The notes: generated from the sequence alone by a model not told the origin. Shown: positions 26,148 through 35,520, counted from the stretch's first letter. The stretch is DNA of 64,000 nt from Anaerolineales bacterium UBA6055 (GCA_002428985.1 DIYL01000037.1:62001-126000); one strand, 5' to 3'. Numbers and translations: made by a program.

Positions 26148-26528
26148 TTATGCTTCGATTTCCAATACTTCACGAATCGTCGCAATCATGTCGCGTGGTG
26201 CAATTGGCTTGACGAGATAACGCTCAACACCTTGTAGCTTGCCAACAAGCTTATTGGCACTATCACTTTGAGCTGTCATAACAATGACTTTAATATTGCC
26301 TTCGCCATATTTACTTTTCAGAAATTCCATCACCTGCCATCCACTTTTACCGGGAATATTCAGGTCTAGTAATATTAAATCTGGTTTATTATCTTCGAGG
26401 TATTCTACCGCCGCAAAACCACTAGCTGCATGATGTGTTGAAAGTTCTGGAATTCGCTTGAGTGCTTCCATCACCATCTGCGCTAGAATAATGGTATCTT
26501 CGACGAGCAACACATTAAAATTGCTCAT
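26148..26528 (-). CDS. Single-domain response regulator (CheY-like), paralogue
   Basis: 126 residues, receiver only: phospho-acceptor Asp in LILLDLNIPGKSG, Lys in YLVKPIAP. The N-terminal acidic site reads VEDTI, so it keeps Glu-Asp but lacks the third acid of its neighbour. Shares long blocks with 25627-25998 (KPDLILLDLN against PELILLDLN, and KYGEGNIKVIVMTA against RYGTSFHVIILTA). Cognate kinase unknown; orphan kinases with GAF/PAS domains elsewhere in the window are candidates. Confidence 0.92.
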   Translation of the reverse strand: MSNFNVLLVEDTIILAQMVMEALKRIPELSTHHAASGFAAVEYLEDNKPDLILLDLNIPGKSGWQVMEFLKSKYGEGNIKVIVMTAQSDSANKLVGKLQGVERYLVKPIAPRDMIATIREVLEIEA

Positions 26529-26556
26529 AATATTATATCCTAATCCATGATATTAG

Positions 26557-26584
26557 CCTTGCAATATTGTAACATATTGCAAGG
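26557..26584. repeat. Perfect 11-base inverted repeat
   Basis: CCTTGCAATAT and ATATTGCAAGG are exact complements around a 6-base loop. It lies between the DUF1232 gene end and the start of response regulator 26148-26528 (both minus strand). There is no T-run, so it may act as an operator or as an RNA 3'-end structure for the upstream gene. Confidence 0.5.
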
Positions 26585-26639
26585 ATTTCGCTAATGTCTG
26601 ACCACAGCTTTTGATCTCCGATTTACCAAATAGATTGCG

Positions 26640-27233
26640 CTATTCAATATCGATTGGTGTTTTCTTTTTACCAAGTTGCGGTGATTTATACTGCATTTTA
26701 TCTCGTAATTGTTTGTGGGGAGACTCATCAGACTTGTCAAATCTGTTGCGAATCTTCGCCCATATTTCACCACTAAAGAGCTTATTTGCGTTGTCATTGA
26801 CGCGCTGGTGTACATCACGGATAACATCATTGAGATCATTTTCACCAACCCAATTGTCTTTCAAAATTTGTGGATCGATATTGATGACATTTCGTAGCCA
26901 AAATAATGTGAGTGCTAGCACACTGGCATCATCGACTAAACCGATGACATTAGTTAAGCCTTCAGGGATAAAGTCAAAGGGACTCATGACATAGGTTGCC
27001 GACAAAATGAGTTGTGCTTTGACGAGAAATGGCACCCGTTTATCAGTGATGAGCTTGGCTGTCAGCATAAACATATCTGGTACAAACAGCACAATATCTG
27101 CAATGAGGTCATCGCTATTGTTTTTGACCCATTTGTGAATTCGATCACGCCAGTTTTGATACCAGTTGGGTGCGTTGCGCGTGATATGTTGTTCTGTGAT
27201 GTCGTTCGTTTGTTTTTCAAGTTGGTCGGTCAT
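26640..27233 (-). CDS. DUF1232 (YkvA-like) membrane-associated protein
   Basis: 197 residues. The DUF1232 core lies at about residues 65-120, with the signature YVMSPFDFIPEGL and a following VDDASVLALTLFWL segment that includes short hydrophobic helices. The family has no proven biochemical role. The C-terminus is charged and probably disordered. It is longer than the minimal family because of helical extensions on both sides. Placed upstream of two response regulators on the same strand; a link is not shown. Confidence 0.82.
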   Translation of the reverse strand: MTDQLEKQTNDITEQHITRNAPNWYQNWRDRIHKWVKNNSDDLIADIVLFVPDMFMLTAKLITDKRVPFLVKAQLILSATYVMSPFDFIPEGLTNVIGLVDDASVLALTLFWLRNVINIDPQILKDNWVGENDLNDVIRDVHQRVNDNANKLFSGEIWAKIRNRFDKSDESPHKQLRDKMQYKSPQLGKKKTPIDIE

Positions 27234-27310
27234 GTGATGTTTCCTTGACTATACTTCACTATCTATAACGCAGAATGAATCAAAAGGTTTTGCTGAATGA
27301 GATGAATAGG

Positions 27311-28939
27311 TCACATCCTAAATACACCATAGCGTGTCTCCTTCGATGGTTTATTTAGACAGGCACTCAGTGCAAGTCCAACAACCCGACGTGTTTGCGC
27401 TGGGTCTAGAATGCCGTCGTCCCATAGACGTGCTGATGAATAGTAGGGGCTACCCTCGCGTTCATATTTGTCGACGATGGGTGCTTTGAAGTCTGTTTGC
27501 TCATTGTCTGTCATATCGGGTTGATCACGGCGGGCGAGTTGATCACGCTTGACTGTGAGTAACACATTGGCAGCTTGTTCACCGCCCATGACACTAATGC
27601 GACTGTTGGGCCACATCCATAAAAATCTTGGCGAATAGGCGCGTCCACACATCCCATAATTGCCTGCACCAAAGCTCCCACCTATAACCACTGTTAATTT
27701 AGGTACGTTGGCATTGGCAACGGCATGAACCATCTTCGCACCATCTTTGGCAATGCCACCTGCTTCATATGCCTTCCCGACCATGAAACCTGTGATATTT
27801 TGCAAAAACAATAATGGAATATTTCGGGCTGTACACAATTCGATGAAATGTGTGCCTTTAAGTGCGCTTTCGCTAAATAGCACGCCGTTGTTGCCGATAA
27901 TACCGACTGGATAGCCTTCAATACGAGCAAAGCCCGTGATCAATGTGGTTGCATAATTGGCTTTAAACTCACGAAAGTGACTTCCGTCAACTAATCGAGC
28001 GATGACCTCGCGCACATCATAACTTTCGCGGAATGTCGTCGGAATAATCCCATATAGATCATCTTGCGGATACAAAGGTTCTTCAGGTTGTGTCACATCC
28101 ATATCGATTCGTTTAGTGATATTTAGGGAAGCGACAATATCGCGCATAATTTGTATGGCATGTTCATCATCTTCTGCATAGTGATCAGCAACACCTGATG
28201 TACGGGTATGGACATCGGCACCACCCAGCTCTTCTGCTGTGACCTCTTCACCTGTAGCTGCTTTAACTAATGGGGGGCCACCCAGGAAGATTGTTCCCGT
28301 GCCCTTGACAATCACAGTCTCATCGGACATCGCTGGCACATAAGCTCCGCCAGCTGTGCAACTTCCCATAACTGCGGAAATTTGCGGGATTTTCTGTGCA
28401 CTCATTTGTGCTTGGTTATAGAAAATTCGCCCGAAGTCATCAACATCTGGGAACACCTCATCTTGCATCGGTAAAAATGCACCGCCACTATCAACGAGAT
28501 AAATACACGGTAGATTATTCTCAAGGGCGATTTGTTGGGCACGTAGGTGTTTTTTGACCGTAATTGGGAAGTATGTTCCACCTTTAACGGTTGCATCATT
28601 CGCAATAATCATGCATTCAATACCAGATATTCGTCCGATTCCTGTTACAATACCGCCTGATGGTGTATCAATCATTGAGCCATCAGCATTGTGATAAAGG
28701 TTATTTCCAGCCAGTGGGGCAATCTCGAGGAAGGCTGATCTGTGGTCGATCAGTTTATCAATCCGATCCCGCACAAATAACTTGCCTTGATCACGGTGGC
28801 GCTGTTGATATTTTTCACCACCTCCCATACGAACTTTTTCTAGTGTTTCGCTGAGGGTTTGTTTAAGATCTAAATTGTGAGCCTTATTCTGCTGGAATTT
28901 TTCGCTATTCGTATGAATGTGGGTGTCGAGAGTTTCCAT
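27311..28939 (-). CDS. Acyl-CoA carboxylase carboxyltransferase (methylcrotonyl-CoA carboxylase beta type)
   Basis: 542 residues from ATG 28939 (a TTG six bases upstream is less likely). It has the two crotonase-like halves of biotin-dependent carboxyltransferases: GGGEKYQQRHRDQGKLFVRDRID early, GGAFLPMQ and MGSCTAGGAYVPAMSDE in the N half, and FLQNITGFMVGKAYEAGGIAKDGAKM plus SFGAGNYGMCGRAYSPRFLWMWPN in the C half. These are closest to MccB/AccD-type subunits for methylcrotonyl-CoA (leucine breakdown), though geranyl- or propionyl-CoA types are possible. The biotin carboxylase alpha subunit is not next to it. An amidase gene precedes it by 38 bases. Confidence 0.9.
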   Translation of the reverse strand: METLDTHIHTNSEKFQQNKAHNLDLKQTLSETLEKVRMGGGEKYQQRHRDQGKLFVRDRIDKLIDHRSAFLEIAPLAGNNLYHNADGSMIDTPSGGIVTGIGRISGIECMIIANDATVKGGTYFPITVKKHLRAQQIALENNLPCIYLVDSGGAFLPMQDEVFPDVDDFGRIFYNQAQMSAQKIPQISAVMGSCTAGGAYVPAMSDETVIVKGTGTIFLGGPPLVKAATGEEVTAEELGGADVHTRTSGVADHYAEDDEHAIQIMRDIVASLNITKRIDMDVTQPEEPLYPQDDLYGIIPTTFRESYDVREVIARLVDGSHFREFKANYATTLITGFARIEGYPVGIIGNNGVLFSESALKGTHFIELCTARNIPLLFLQNITGFMVGKAYEAGGIAKDGAKMVHAVANANVPKLTVVIGGSFGAGNYGMCGRAYSPRFLWMWPNSRISVMGGEQAANVLLTVKRDQLARRDQPDMTDNEQTDFKAPIVDKYEREGSPYYSSARLWDDGILDPAQTRRVVGLALSACLNKPSKETRYGVFRM

Positions 28940-28977
28940 GATCAACTATCCTACACATGGTTTTGTTGATTTGTAAA

Positions 28978-30354
28978 TTATAGAGGTGGTGCTTGCCAAC
29001 CACCGAGCTCGGTTTCTATAACTTTAGCAACCGCAAGTGAAATATGTTCATCCCAATGTTTCGTCACAATTTGAACGCCGATAGGTAGACCGTCATCGGA
29101 TGTTCCAGCACGTACTACAGTTGATGGATGCCCAGTTAAGTTGAAATGGTAGCAATAACTAAAGTTCTCAATTTTTGTGCGGGATGTACCATGTTTCGGT
29201 GCAATATCAGCATTCACTGGACAAATTAGCACATCATAGTCTGCCATAAAGCGCATCATATTACTGCGAAAATCACTCAGTTCGATGAGTAGGTCGGATA
29301 AGTCACTCGTCGAAAGTTCGTTAAGTTTATAAATCCACTTGAGATCAACTTCTTCTGTCCCCCATTTTTTGAGGGTATCATGATACACTTTGCCATTATC
29401 TGCACCAGCAATTCCCCGCCAAATTGGCTCGGTGCGTTCGAGACCTTGAGGTGTTTTTTCTTCTATACTAGAGACGCGTTTGCGCAGTACATTGACTGCA
29501 TCTTGGACGGCGGATACTATTTCAGCAATTGGTGTTGCAACCCCATTATCCGTGAAATAGGCTACACGTAATTGCTTGAGATCTACACTATTTGCACCGT
29601 ATAGTGGAACTGGATGAATATAGGGGTCAATACCATCAGGACCGGAGATAATGGGTAGTAATATGTCTAAATCGGCGACTGTGCGCGCCATCGGTCCGAT
29701 AGTTTGATAAGATTCGGTTGTGCCTGCCCGATAGTCTAAAATATGCCCGGTACGTGGTACACGCCCGTGTGTTGGTTTGATGCCTGCGATACCACAAAAA
29801 TGGGATGGTTGACGAATACTACCACCATAATCAGTGCCAAGGTCAAATGGTGCGCCACCACTCGTGATGATTGCACTCGCGCCACCACTACTACCACCCG
29901 GTGTAACAGTCTCCTCAAATGGATTATTGGTGCGACCATAGATGAGATTATTCGTTTCCATGAGTAGTGTTAGTTCAGGTGTGTTGGTTTTCCCTAGCAG
30001 AATAGCACCTGCATCTTTGAGGCGGGAGACTACTGTGGCATCTTTATCTGGTACATAATCTTTGCGCCCCAGTGTTCCAGCTGTAGTGATGACTCCAGCA
30101 GTATCGAGAGAGTCTTTGATTGTCATTGGGATACCCTGTAACACACCGATTGACCGCCCGCTAGCGATTGCTTTGTCGGCTTGTTTGGCTTGCTCGAGCG
30201 CTTGCTCCGGTAGAAATTGCACTACAGCATTTAATTTTGGATTTACGGTTTCAATGCGTTGAATATGCGCCTCAACCAGTTCCACTGATGAAACTTTACG
30301 ATTGCGAATTGCTTGAATCATTGCTGTTAAGGGTTGGTAGATAAGGTTATCCAT
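28978..30354 (-). CDS. Amidase (amidase signature family)
   Basis: 458 residues with the Ser-cisSer-Lys triad: Lys in PMTIKDSLDT, the glycine/serine-rich PGGSSGGASA, and Ser in DYGGSIRQPSHFCG. The family hydrolyses amides or transfers ammonia; without GatC nearby and with gatB located elsewhere, this is more likely a catabolic amidase than GatA. The usual GSDxGGSIR is GTDYGGSIR here. Same strand and 38 bases upstream of the carboxylase beta gene, so the two may form an operon. Confidence 0.9.
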   Translation of the reverse strand: MDNLIYQPLTAMIQAIRNRKVSSVELVEAHIQRIETVNPKLNAVVQFLPEQALEQAKQADKAIASGRSIGVLQGIPMTIKDSLDTAGVITTAGTLGRKDYVPDKDATVVSRLKDAGAILLGKTNTPELTLLMETNNLIYGRTNNPFEETVTPGGSSGGASAIITSGGAPFDLGTDYGGSIRQPSHFCGIAGIKPTHGRVPRTGHILDYRAGTTESYQTIGPMARTVADLDILLPIISGPDGIDPYIHPVPLYGANSVDLKQLRVAYFTDNGVATPIAEIVSAVQDAVNVLRKRVSSIEEKTPQGLERTEPIWRGIAGADNGKVYHDTLKKWGTEEVDLKWIYKLNELSTSDLSDLLIELSDFRSNMMRFMADYDVLICPVNADIAPKHGTSRTKIENFSYCYHFNLTGHPSTVVRAGTSDDGLPIGVQIVTKHWDEHISLAVAKVIETELGGWQAPPL

Positions 30355-30544
30355 ATATCAGGAATCCTTTGTCACAAATATTGATCAATCATACCGCTAT
30401 TTAGGTCTATCTCCAACATTGTCTGATTAATCATGGATATAATTGGTGGTGAAAACATCTGTTTTGTTTATACTGGAATAAGATTTGAGACATTGTACGG
30501 TTAAATATAGTCCAACATCAGCTAGCACAGAAAAAGGGTAGGAC

Positions 30545-31264
30545 ATGGTAGTTCAGACTATCGAAATTCGCAACCTTCCTGCACAACCGACACCATTTAT
30601 CGGACGTGAACCGGAGATTGCTTCCACGTATCAAGTTTCGTCGATAAATCATACAGGTATGCGGGCGCTGGTAATTGCGTCATTGGCTTCGAATAAACTT
30701 GATAATGCGCGAGATCATACTACTAACGGACTATTAAAACAGCTTGAAGAATACAACTCTCAAGATTCTATACAATGGCTACCCATTGTGGCAACTCTTC
30801 TTGCTGGCGAAGGTAAGTCTACATATGCAGTCGAATTGCTTGGATTGGCTTTCACTCATCCTGATAGTATCTTAAACTGGACTGCTCAGTGGGAATTATT
30901 CAATACAATTCATGATGATCTGAAAATAGCTCTTGGTGATGAAGACTACCAGCACGCTTGGGAACAGGGATCAAAACGTGATTTAAGACAGACAATTGAA
31001 GAGCTATTAGAATATTTTGATGATGACGCGGAAACTGAATCCCATGAACTAAGATCACAACCACTTTCTGAGCCACTTACCGAGTGCGAGTTAGAAGTGC
31101 TGAAACTCATCGCTGATGGACTGACAAACCCTCAAATTGCTGAAAAACTATATTTATCCACAGGTACAGTGAAGGTGCACACGCGCAATATTTATGGCAA
31201 GTTGGATGTGAGTAATCGTACTGAAGCAGCCACAAAAGCACGGGATCTTAAGCTAATTGGCTAA
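30545..31264 (+). CDS. LuxR-type regulator, apparently an internally deleted NB-ARC/TPR form
   Basis: 239 residues. The C-terminus is a complete LuxR helix-turn-helix (TECELEVLKLIADGLTNPQIA, then GTVKVHTRNIYGKL). Residues about 10-28 (LPAQPTPFIGREPEIA) are the segment that normally precedes the P-loop in large LuxR/NB-ARC/TPR regulators, and YAVELLGLAFTHP onward matches their last TPR. The ATPase core and most TPRs, normally several hundred residues, are missing. The frame is intact with AGGGTAGGA before the ATG, so it may be a working short regulator or a decaying one. It overlaps the convergent GNAT by 12 bases. Confidence 0.78.
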   Translation: MVVQTIEIRNLPAQPTPFIGREPEIASTYQVSSINHTGMRALVIASLASNKLDNARDHTTNGLLKQLEEYNSQDSIQWLPIVATLLAGEGKSTYAVELLGLAFTHPDSILNWTAQWELFNTIHDDLKIALGDEDYQHAWEQGSKRDLRQTIEELLEYFDDDAETESHELRSQPLSEPLTECELEVLKLIADGLTNPQIAEKLYLSTGTVKVHTRNIYGKLDVSNRTEAATKARDLKLIG

Positions 31265-32263
31265 GTTTGGATCAATCATACTATACTCAATACCTGAGCG
31301 GAGTTCTTTTTCATATAGCATTAAATGGCGGCTGACGTGCATGCCCGCTTTTTTGTAGAGATCCGTTGCGCCTGTTAAGTTGCTTGCATCGACTGAAAGT
31401 GTGATTGTATTCGTGCCGCGCAACCAAAATTGACTAAATGTATGTTTGAGTAGGGCTGATGCTAACCCATTTCTGCGATATTGACGACGTACGCTTAAAC
31501 TGCCGAGATAGGCTTTATCCGGGTTATTCCATGCACGAGGACGCGAGATGCTTACACCTGCGATGCCTCCAGATGCAATATGCTCGGCGATAAACCATAC
31601 GGTTGGATCGAAGTAAGGGTCGTTATCAATGAGATGTTTCCATTGTTCGAGATGCTGTTCGGGGGTCTTTTTTACGTAACCAAAATGGTCTTCAAAGGCT
31701 TCTTCGTTGGCGAGGACAATATCACGGAATTCTTCTGGGTGTCGATAATCTCGAATGATAAAGCCATCAGGCAGTTGGACTTGCTTAGGTTCTTCCTCGA
31801 GTGTGATTTCCATGTCCCAACTATCACGATAATATGTTAAACTCATCGACTCGAATAACTTCTGTGTCCCAATATGTTCTACATCGCATCCACATTGATA
31901 TGCAATCCTAACACCATCAGGACTACGTGGAATAGCTTGTTGAGCTCGGTTTTCTGCCCATTTCATCAGGTATGTTCCGATGCCCTGACGCGAATAGTTA
32001 GGGTGAACCCGTCCCCAGATGGTTGGACGTACAGGTGGATTATCTATGTCCCAAACTTCAATATAACCAACAAGTAACTGTGCGGAAGAATAGACTAATT
32101 GGGTTGATTGTGAGACATCAAAGTTCGGTGTTTGCCATTCGGTAAGTGTATCGGCTTCAAAGTAAGTTGGGTGGTCGTTGCCATCTGTTTTGTTCAGCAT
32201 GGCAACAACTTGTGGAATATCATCTAAGGTGGCGGGACGACTAGTGAAGCCTTCTGGTAGCAT
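31253..32263 (-). CDS. Double-GNAT acetyltransferase
   Basis: 336 residues made of two GNAT domains. The first (about 1-160) has VHPNYSRQGIGTYLMKWAE; the second (about 170-330) has LSVRRQYRRNGLASALLKHTF and VDASNLTGATDLYKKAG. Such double-GNAT proteins resemble mycothiol synthase in plan, but substrate cannot be read. Its ATG shares one base with the stop of the upstream paralogue (TAATG), so the two are translationally coupled. Confidence 0.87.
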   Translation of the reverse strand: MLPEGFTSRPATLDDIPQVVAMLNKTDGNDHPTYFEADTLTEWQTPNFDVSQSTQLVYSSAQLLVGYIEVWDIDNPPVRPTIWGRVHPNYSRQGIGTYLMKWAENRAQQAIPRSPDGVRIAYQCGCDVEHIGTQKLFESMSLTYYRDSWDMEITLEEEPKQVQLPDGFIIRDYRHPEEFRDIVLANEEAFEDHFGYVKKTPEQHLEQWKHLIDNDPYFDPTVWFIAEHIASGGIAGVSISRPRAWNNPDKAYLGSLSVRRQYRRNGLASALLKHTFSQFWLRGTNTITLSVDASNLTGATDLYKKAGMHVSRHLMLYEKELRSGIEYSMIDPNLAN

Positions 32264-33273
32264 TAGGCTTTTAACTCAACCGTCGCAAGTTCTTCACCAT
32301 CGCGTAGAACTTTTTCATAACGTGCGTATTGGCGACTAATGTGCATCCCAACTTGCTCGTATAACTTGACAGCATTTGTCAAACTTTCGCCGTCAACACC
32401 TAATGTCACACGTTTACGGTCATTCTCCCAGAAGATATTAAACGCATGGTAAAGCATTGCTTTTGCAATCCCGCGTCGACGATAGTCACGGTGTACCCCA
32501 ACCAATTCAATATGGCTGGCATCGGGATGTCCGTGCTCCTCTTTTAAACCTAAGATATAACCTGCAACACGGTCGGTATCTTTATCGATTGCCAGAAAAA
32601 CATACTTAGGGTCAAAATGTTTATCCGTATTAAACCAGTGCCGAAATTCTTCTAACTCTTTCTCAAAAGGTTCTTCGACATAGCCAAAGTGGTCGGAAAA
32701 TGAGTTGCGGAAGACTTCGACAAATGCTTCAAGATCGTCTTCATGAACATAATTGCGAATTTTAATATTATCGGGGAAATTGGGGGTAGGTGGTTTGCTG
32801 TCCATGTCAATTTGCATTTTATAGCTGATGCGTATCTTTTTGTAGCCTGCAGCGTAAGCAGTTTGTTCGACGGGTTCATAACCATCTACAGAACCACAAT
32901 GTAGTGCAATCTTAGTATTGGGCGGGCAACGGCGGATTAGGTCATCTTTGCGATTGTCTGCCCATTGTAAGAGTTTTTCCCCTAGTTGATAATCAAGATA
33001 GTCAGGATGTACATCCCAATTTAACCACGGACGAACAGGTATATCACTATTGTCCCATATCACAATATACGCAACTATCTGACCATCAGGTGTGAAGATG
33101 CCAAGTGACGATTTACTAATATCCATACCGGGTTCAGACCATTCCATTTGCATTGTGTCTGGCTCGTAACGGCTATGGATACCTAGATAGGCAGAGATTG
33201 CCTCCAAAGTCTTTGCGAGCTCTATCGCATCATCAAGGGTAAGTGGGCGTTCTATGAATTGCTGTTCGGGCAT
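32263..33273 (-). CDS. Double-GNAT acetyltransferase, paralogue
   Basis: 336 residues from ATG 33273, chosen because AAAGGA sits about ten bases upstream and because the product is then exactly as long as the neighbouring paralogue; an open frame extends to 33324 but lacks a ribosome binding site. Two GNAT domains: WDVHPDYLDYQLGEKLLQW in the first and VGVHRDYRRRGIAKAMLYHAF plus LGVDGESLTNAVKLYEQVG in the second. The first domain has lost part of its acetyl-CoA loop (YLDYQLG), so probably only the second is catalytic. Tandem duplicate of 31253-32263. Confidence 0.85.
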   Translation of the reverse strand: MPEQQFIERPLTLDDAIELAKTLEAISAYLGIHSRYEPDTMQMEWSEPGMDISKSSLGIFTPDGQIVAYIVIWDNSDIPVRPWLNWDVHPDYLDYQLGEKLLQWADNRKDDLIRRCPPNTKIALHCGSVDGYEPVEQTAYAAGYKKIRISYKMQIDMDSKPPTPNFPDNIKIRNYVHEDDLEAFVEVFRNSFSDHFGYVEEPFEKELEEFRHWFNTDKHFDPKYVFLAIDKDTDRVAGYILGLKEEHGHPDASHIELVGVHRDYRRRGIAKAMLYHAFNIFWENDRKRVTLGVDGESLTNAVKLYEQVGMHISRQYARYEKVLRDGEELATVELKA

Positions 33274-33408
33274 ATAATCGAATCCTTTGTGCATAACTGT
33301 GCTTAGTGGGTCTTTTAGGATCATTCAAGGTCATTGTAAGGCTATAATAAGAATTGTCAAGCACAAAATGAGAATGTTAGGTCATTGTTTTGTGGGTAAA
33401 AGTCTTGC

Positions 33409-33437
33409 TTAACACGATGTCTGTTTTCTTGTATGAT
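33409..33437 (+). promoter_or_regulatory. Sigma70-like promoter for 33472-34614
   Basis: TTAACA at 33409-33414 and TATGAT at 33432-33437 with a 17-base spacer, each one mismatch from consensus. It predicts a transcript starting near 33444, about 28 bases before the ATG, which has GGAG at the right distance. Confidence 0.6.
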
Positions 33438-33471
33438 TAGCACGTTTTGACTGGATTTACTGGAGTAATAG

Positions 33472-34614
33472 ATGAATAACTTTACAAAATATTTTACGAT
33501 TGCATTTGGGATTGTCTTGTCAATCGCTATGGTAGCTAGTTTGATCCTACCATTGTTGACTCAAAACACAATCCATAATACACAACCACAAGCTGTGGAA
33601 CCGACTGACGTTCCATTGCCTACATTGCCACCACCACCCGATACTGCGCAAATTAATTTTGATAGTACCTATTTGCATCCATCAGGTTTATTGACTGTTG
33701 GTGTGCCAACTGGTTGGAGCCCAACTGTGCAATCGAATTCGGCTAATGAGGTACGTGCTAGTTTTGGTAACAGTGATGCGTTAAGTGTAATTGAAACACG
33801 TATTGTCAGTCCAACAGAAGAGGTAACCCAAGGCGAATCTCTGAGTGGATTCTTCTCGGATTCATGGCTTGGGCAAACATGGCGTGATTACCAGAGTTGG
33901 GAAGAAACCAATCGTGAAATTACTGAAGAAGGACGTGTCGTAATTGACTTTAACCTCACGCGCTCTCGTGCAAACTATATTGCACGCCAAGAATCATGGG
34001 TTGAAGATGGTGAAGTTTATCTCGTACGCGTTGTCACTGCCGAAAATGCACCGGAAGAACTCATCTTCTTGCTGCAAGGCATGACTGAAAATGTTGACCT
34101 CGTCGATACATATGCTGAGACACCACTTGCATGGAACGGTTACTTTGATAACTCTGATAAACACCTGATTCGTTACCCTGAAACATGGGCATTAACTGAC
34201 TCTGCTGATGGACTTCCAGCAACAATCGCTGGTGATGACGTTACGATGGTTGTGGAAACACTTGACGTCGCATTGGAAAGTGAAGATGATGCAGTTGATT
34301 GGATTGAAAACTGGCGATCTGGTGTCGAAGCATTGACTGTTGAACAGGTTGAAATTGAAGGTGTTGCTGGTTATGAAGTTTCATACAAACTAACTACCCT
34401 CGATGGTGCACCAGAAAGTGGTCTTGCAGTGTTACTCAATGGCGAAGATAATCGTTTGCATGTCGCGAATGCTCGTATTGCGAATACAGATGTTGATCTT
34501 CAAGAAGCGACTGCAGAAGAATATCCGGTATTGGATGTGCTCGCAACATTCCGACTTTTCCCAGATTTAGATGTATCGGACCTTGTTGATAACTCTGTGG
34601 CGGGTTCGTCCTAA
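33472..34614 (+). CDS. Membrane-anchored extracytoplasmic protein, unknown (PsbP/DcrB-like repeats possible)
   Basis: 380 residues. A hydrophobic segment at about 10-30 anchors or exports it, followed by a Pro/Thr-rich linker. The rest appears to contain two similar halves, each opening with a strand set like LTVGVPTGWSP and HLIRYPETWAL, a pattern seen in PsbP/DcrB-type domains (a short protein with that fold is at 39284-39742). No catalytic motif. Good promoter and GGAG before the ATG; an intrinsic terminator follows at 34643. Function unknown. Confidence 0.6.
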   Translation: MNNFTKYFTIAFGIVLSIAMVASLILPLLTQNTIHNTQPQAVEPTDVPLPTLPPPPDTAQINFDSTYLHPSGLLTVGVPTGWSPTVQSNSANEVRASFGNSDALSVIETRIVSPTEEVTQGESLSGFFSDSWLGQTWRDYQSWEETNREITEEGRVVIDFNLTRSRANYIARQESWVEDGEVYLVRVVTAENAPEELIFLLQGMTENVDLVDTYAETPLAWNGYFDNSDKHLIRYPETWALTDSADGLPATIAGDDVTMVVETLDVALESEDDAVDWIENWRSGVEALTVEQVEIEGVAGYEVSYKLTTLDGAPESGLAVLLNGEDNRLHVANARIANTDVDLQEATAEEYPVLDVLATFRLFPDLDVSDLVDNSVAGSS

Positions 34615-34642
34615 TCTAAACACTAATAACAGAAATATGATG

Positions 34643-34673
34643 ACGGGTAGGCATTAAATGCTTGCCCGTTTTT
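34643..34673 (+). terminator. Intrinsic terminator after 33472-34614
   Basis: ACGGGTAGGCAT pairs with ATGCTTGCCCGT (two G-T pairs) around a 3-base loop, followed by five Ts. It ends just before the ribosome binding site of the MBL-fold gene. A longer open frame for that gene (from 34658) would start inside this hairpin and is therefore unlikely. Confidence 0.85.
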
Positions 34674-34690
34674 GCTTAGGAGAATTGATC

Positions 34691-35446
34691 ATGGCACAAA
34701 TCACCCAAATTAATGCTAATCTCTGGACGGTTGATGTTGTTTTACCCGAATATAGTGTGAGAGGTGCTGTAATTCGTGGGGATGATTATGCTGTGGTATG
34801 GGATACATTGACACATCTAACCGATATGGAAGTTGTTAATCAGATCATTGGCGATACGCCATATCACGTTGTATATACACATGCTGATTGGGATCATATC
34901 TGGGGTACAGCCGGATTAGCAGGTACACCGTCGTCAATTATTGGGCAGACGCATTGTTATGATCGGTTTGATGATGATGTTCCAGACACGCTCAACAGAA
35001 TGCAAACCAAATCCCCCAAGATATGGGATGCTGTAGAATTGATCCGACCAACGATGACATTTGATAAGCAGATGACACTGCATCTCGGCGGGATTACGTT
35101 GGACTTACATCATTTACCCGGTCACACAAAAGATTGTATTGTTGGCTGGTTGCCGGAATTGGGCATTCTACTCGGTGGTGATGTGATGGAAACACCGCTA
35201 CCTGTTGTTAATGATGGAGATGTCGTAGAGGCGTGGCTAGAGCAATTAGATTATTGGGCAAATATCAAATCGCTGAAACAAACGATTCCAGCACATGGGA
35301 CAACAGCAGGGCGAGCTTGCCTAGAGAGTACAAGAACGTATTTGAAAAAGCTGTTAAATGATGACGATATACCTGTACTTGATAATTGGGATGATTTTTA
35401 TCAGAAAACGCATTCAAAAAACTTCGAGTTGGTACACGGGGTATAA
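34691..35446 (+). CDS. Metallo-beta-lactamase-fold hydrolase
   Basis: 251 residues from ATG 34691, with AGGAGA eight bases upstream. The metal motif is THADWDHIWG (HxxxDH form, with Ala replacing the second residue of HxHxDH so that one histidine is absent), then HLPGHTKDC, LGGDVMET and a late PAHG supply further ligands. MBL-fold enzymes hydrolyse esters, thioesters, lactams or phosphodiesters; this type resembles glyoxalase II-like or MBL hydrolases of unknown substrate. It is a single gene between a terminator and the macrodomain operon. Confidence 0.82.
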   Translation: MAQITQINANLWTVDVVLPEYSVRGAVIRGDDYAVVWDTLTHLTDMEVVNQIIGDTPYHVVYTHADWDHIWGTAGLAGTPSSIIGQTHCYDRFDDDVPDTLNRMQTKSPKIWDAVELIRPTMTFDKQMTLHLGGITLDLHHLPGHTKDCIVGWLPELGILLGGDVMETPLPVVNDGDVVEAWLEQLDYWANIKSLKQTIPAHGTTAGRACLESTRTYLKKLLNDDDIPVLDNWDDFYQKTHSKNFELVHGV

Positions 35447-35520
35447 CAGAGTGTTATGTTACCGTTATAAATCGCGAAAATATGTTCTAATCTCCATTCA
35501 CAAATAACCATTCAATGCTA

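Noticed and set aside
28978..30354. Amidase as GatA partner of gatB
   Set aside because: No GatC nearby, far from gatB, and the sequence around the signature differs from typical GatA; a catabolic amidase is more likely.
30800..30830. GEGKST in the LuxR-type protein, looking like a P-loop
   Set aside because: It lacks the G-x4-GK[ST] spacing and falls where related regulators have a TPR helix, so it is chance similarity.
34658..34690. Longer start for the MBL-fold protein
   Set aside because: It begins inside an intrinsic terminator hairpin, while ATG 34691 has a good AGGAGA site.
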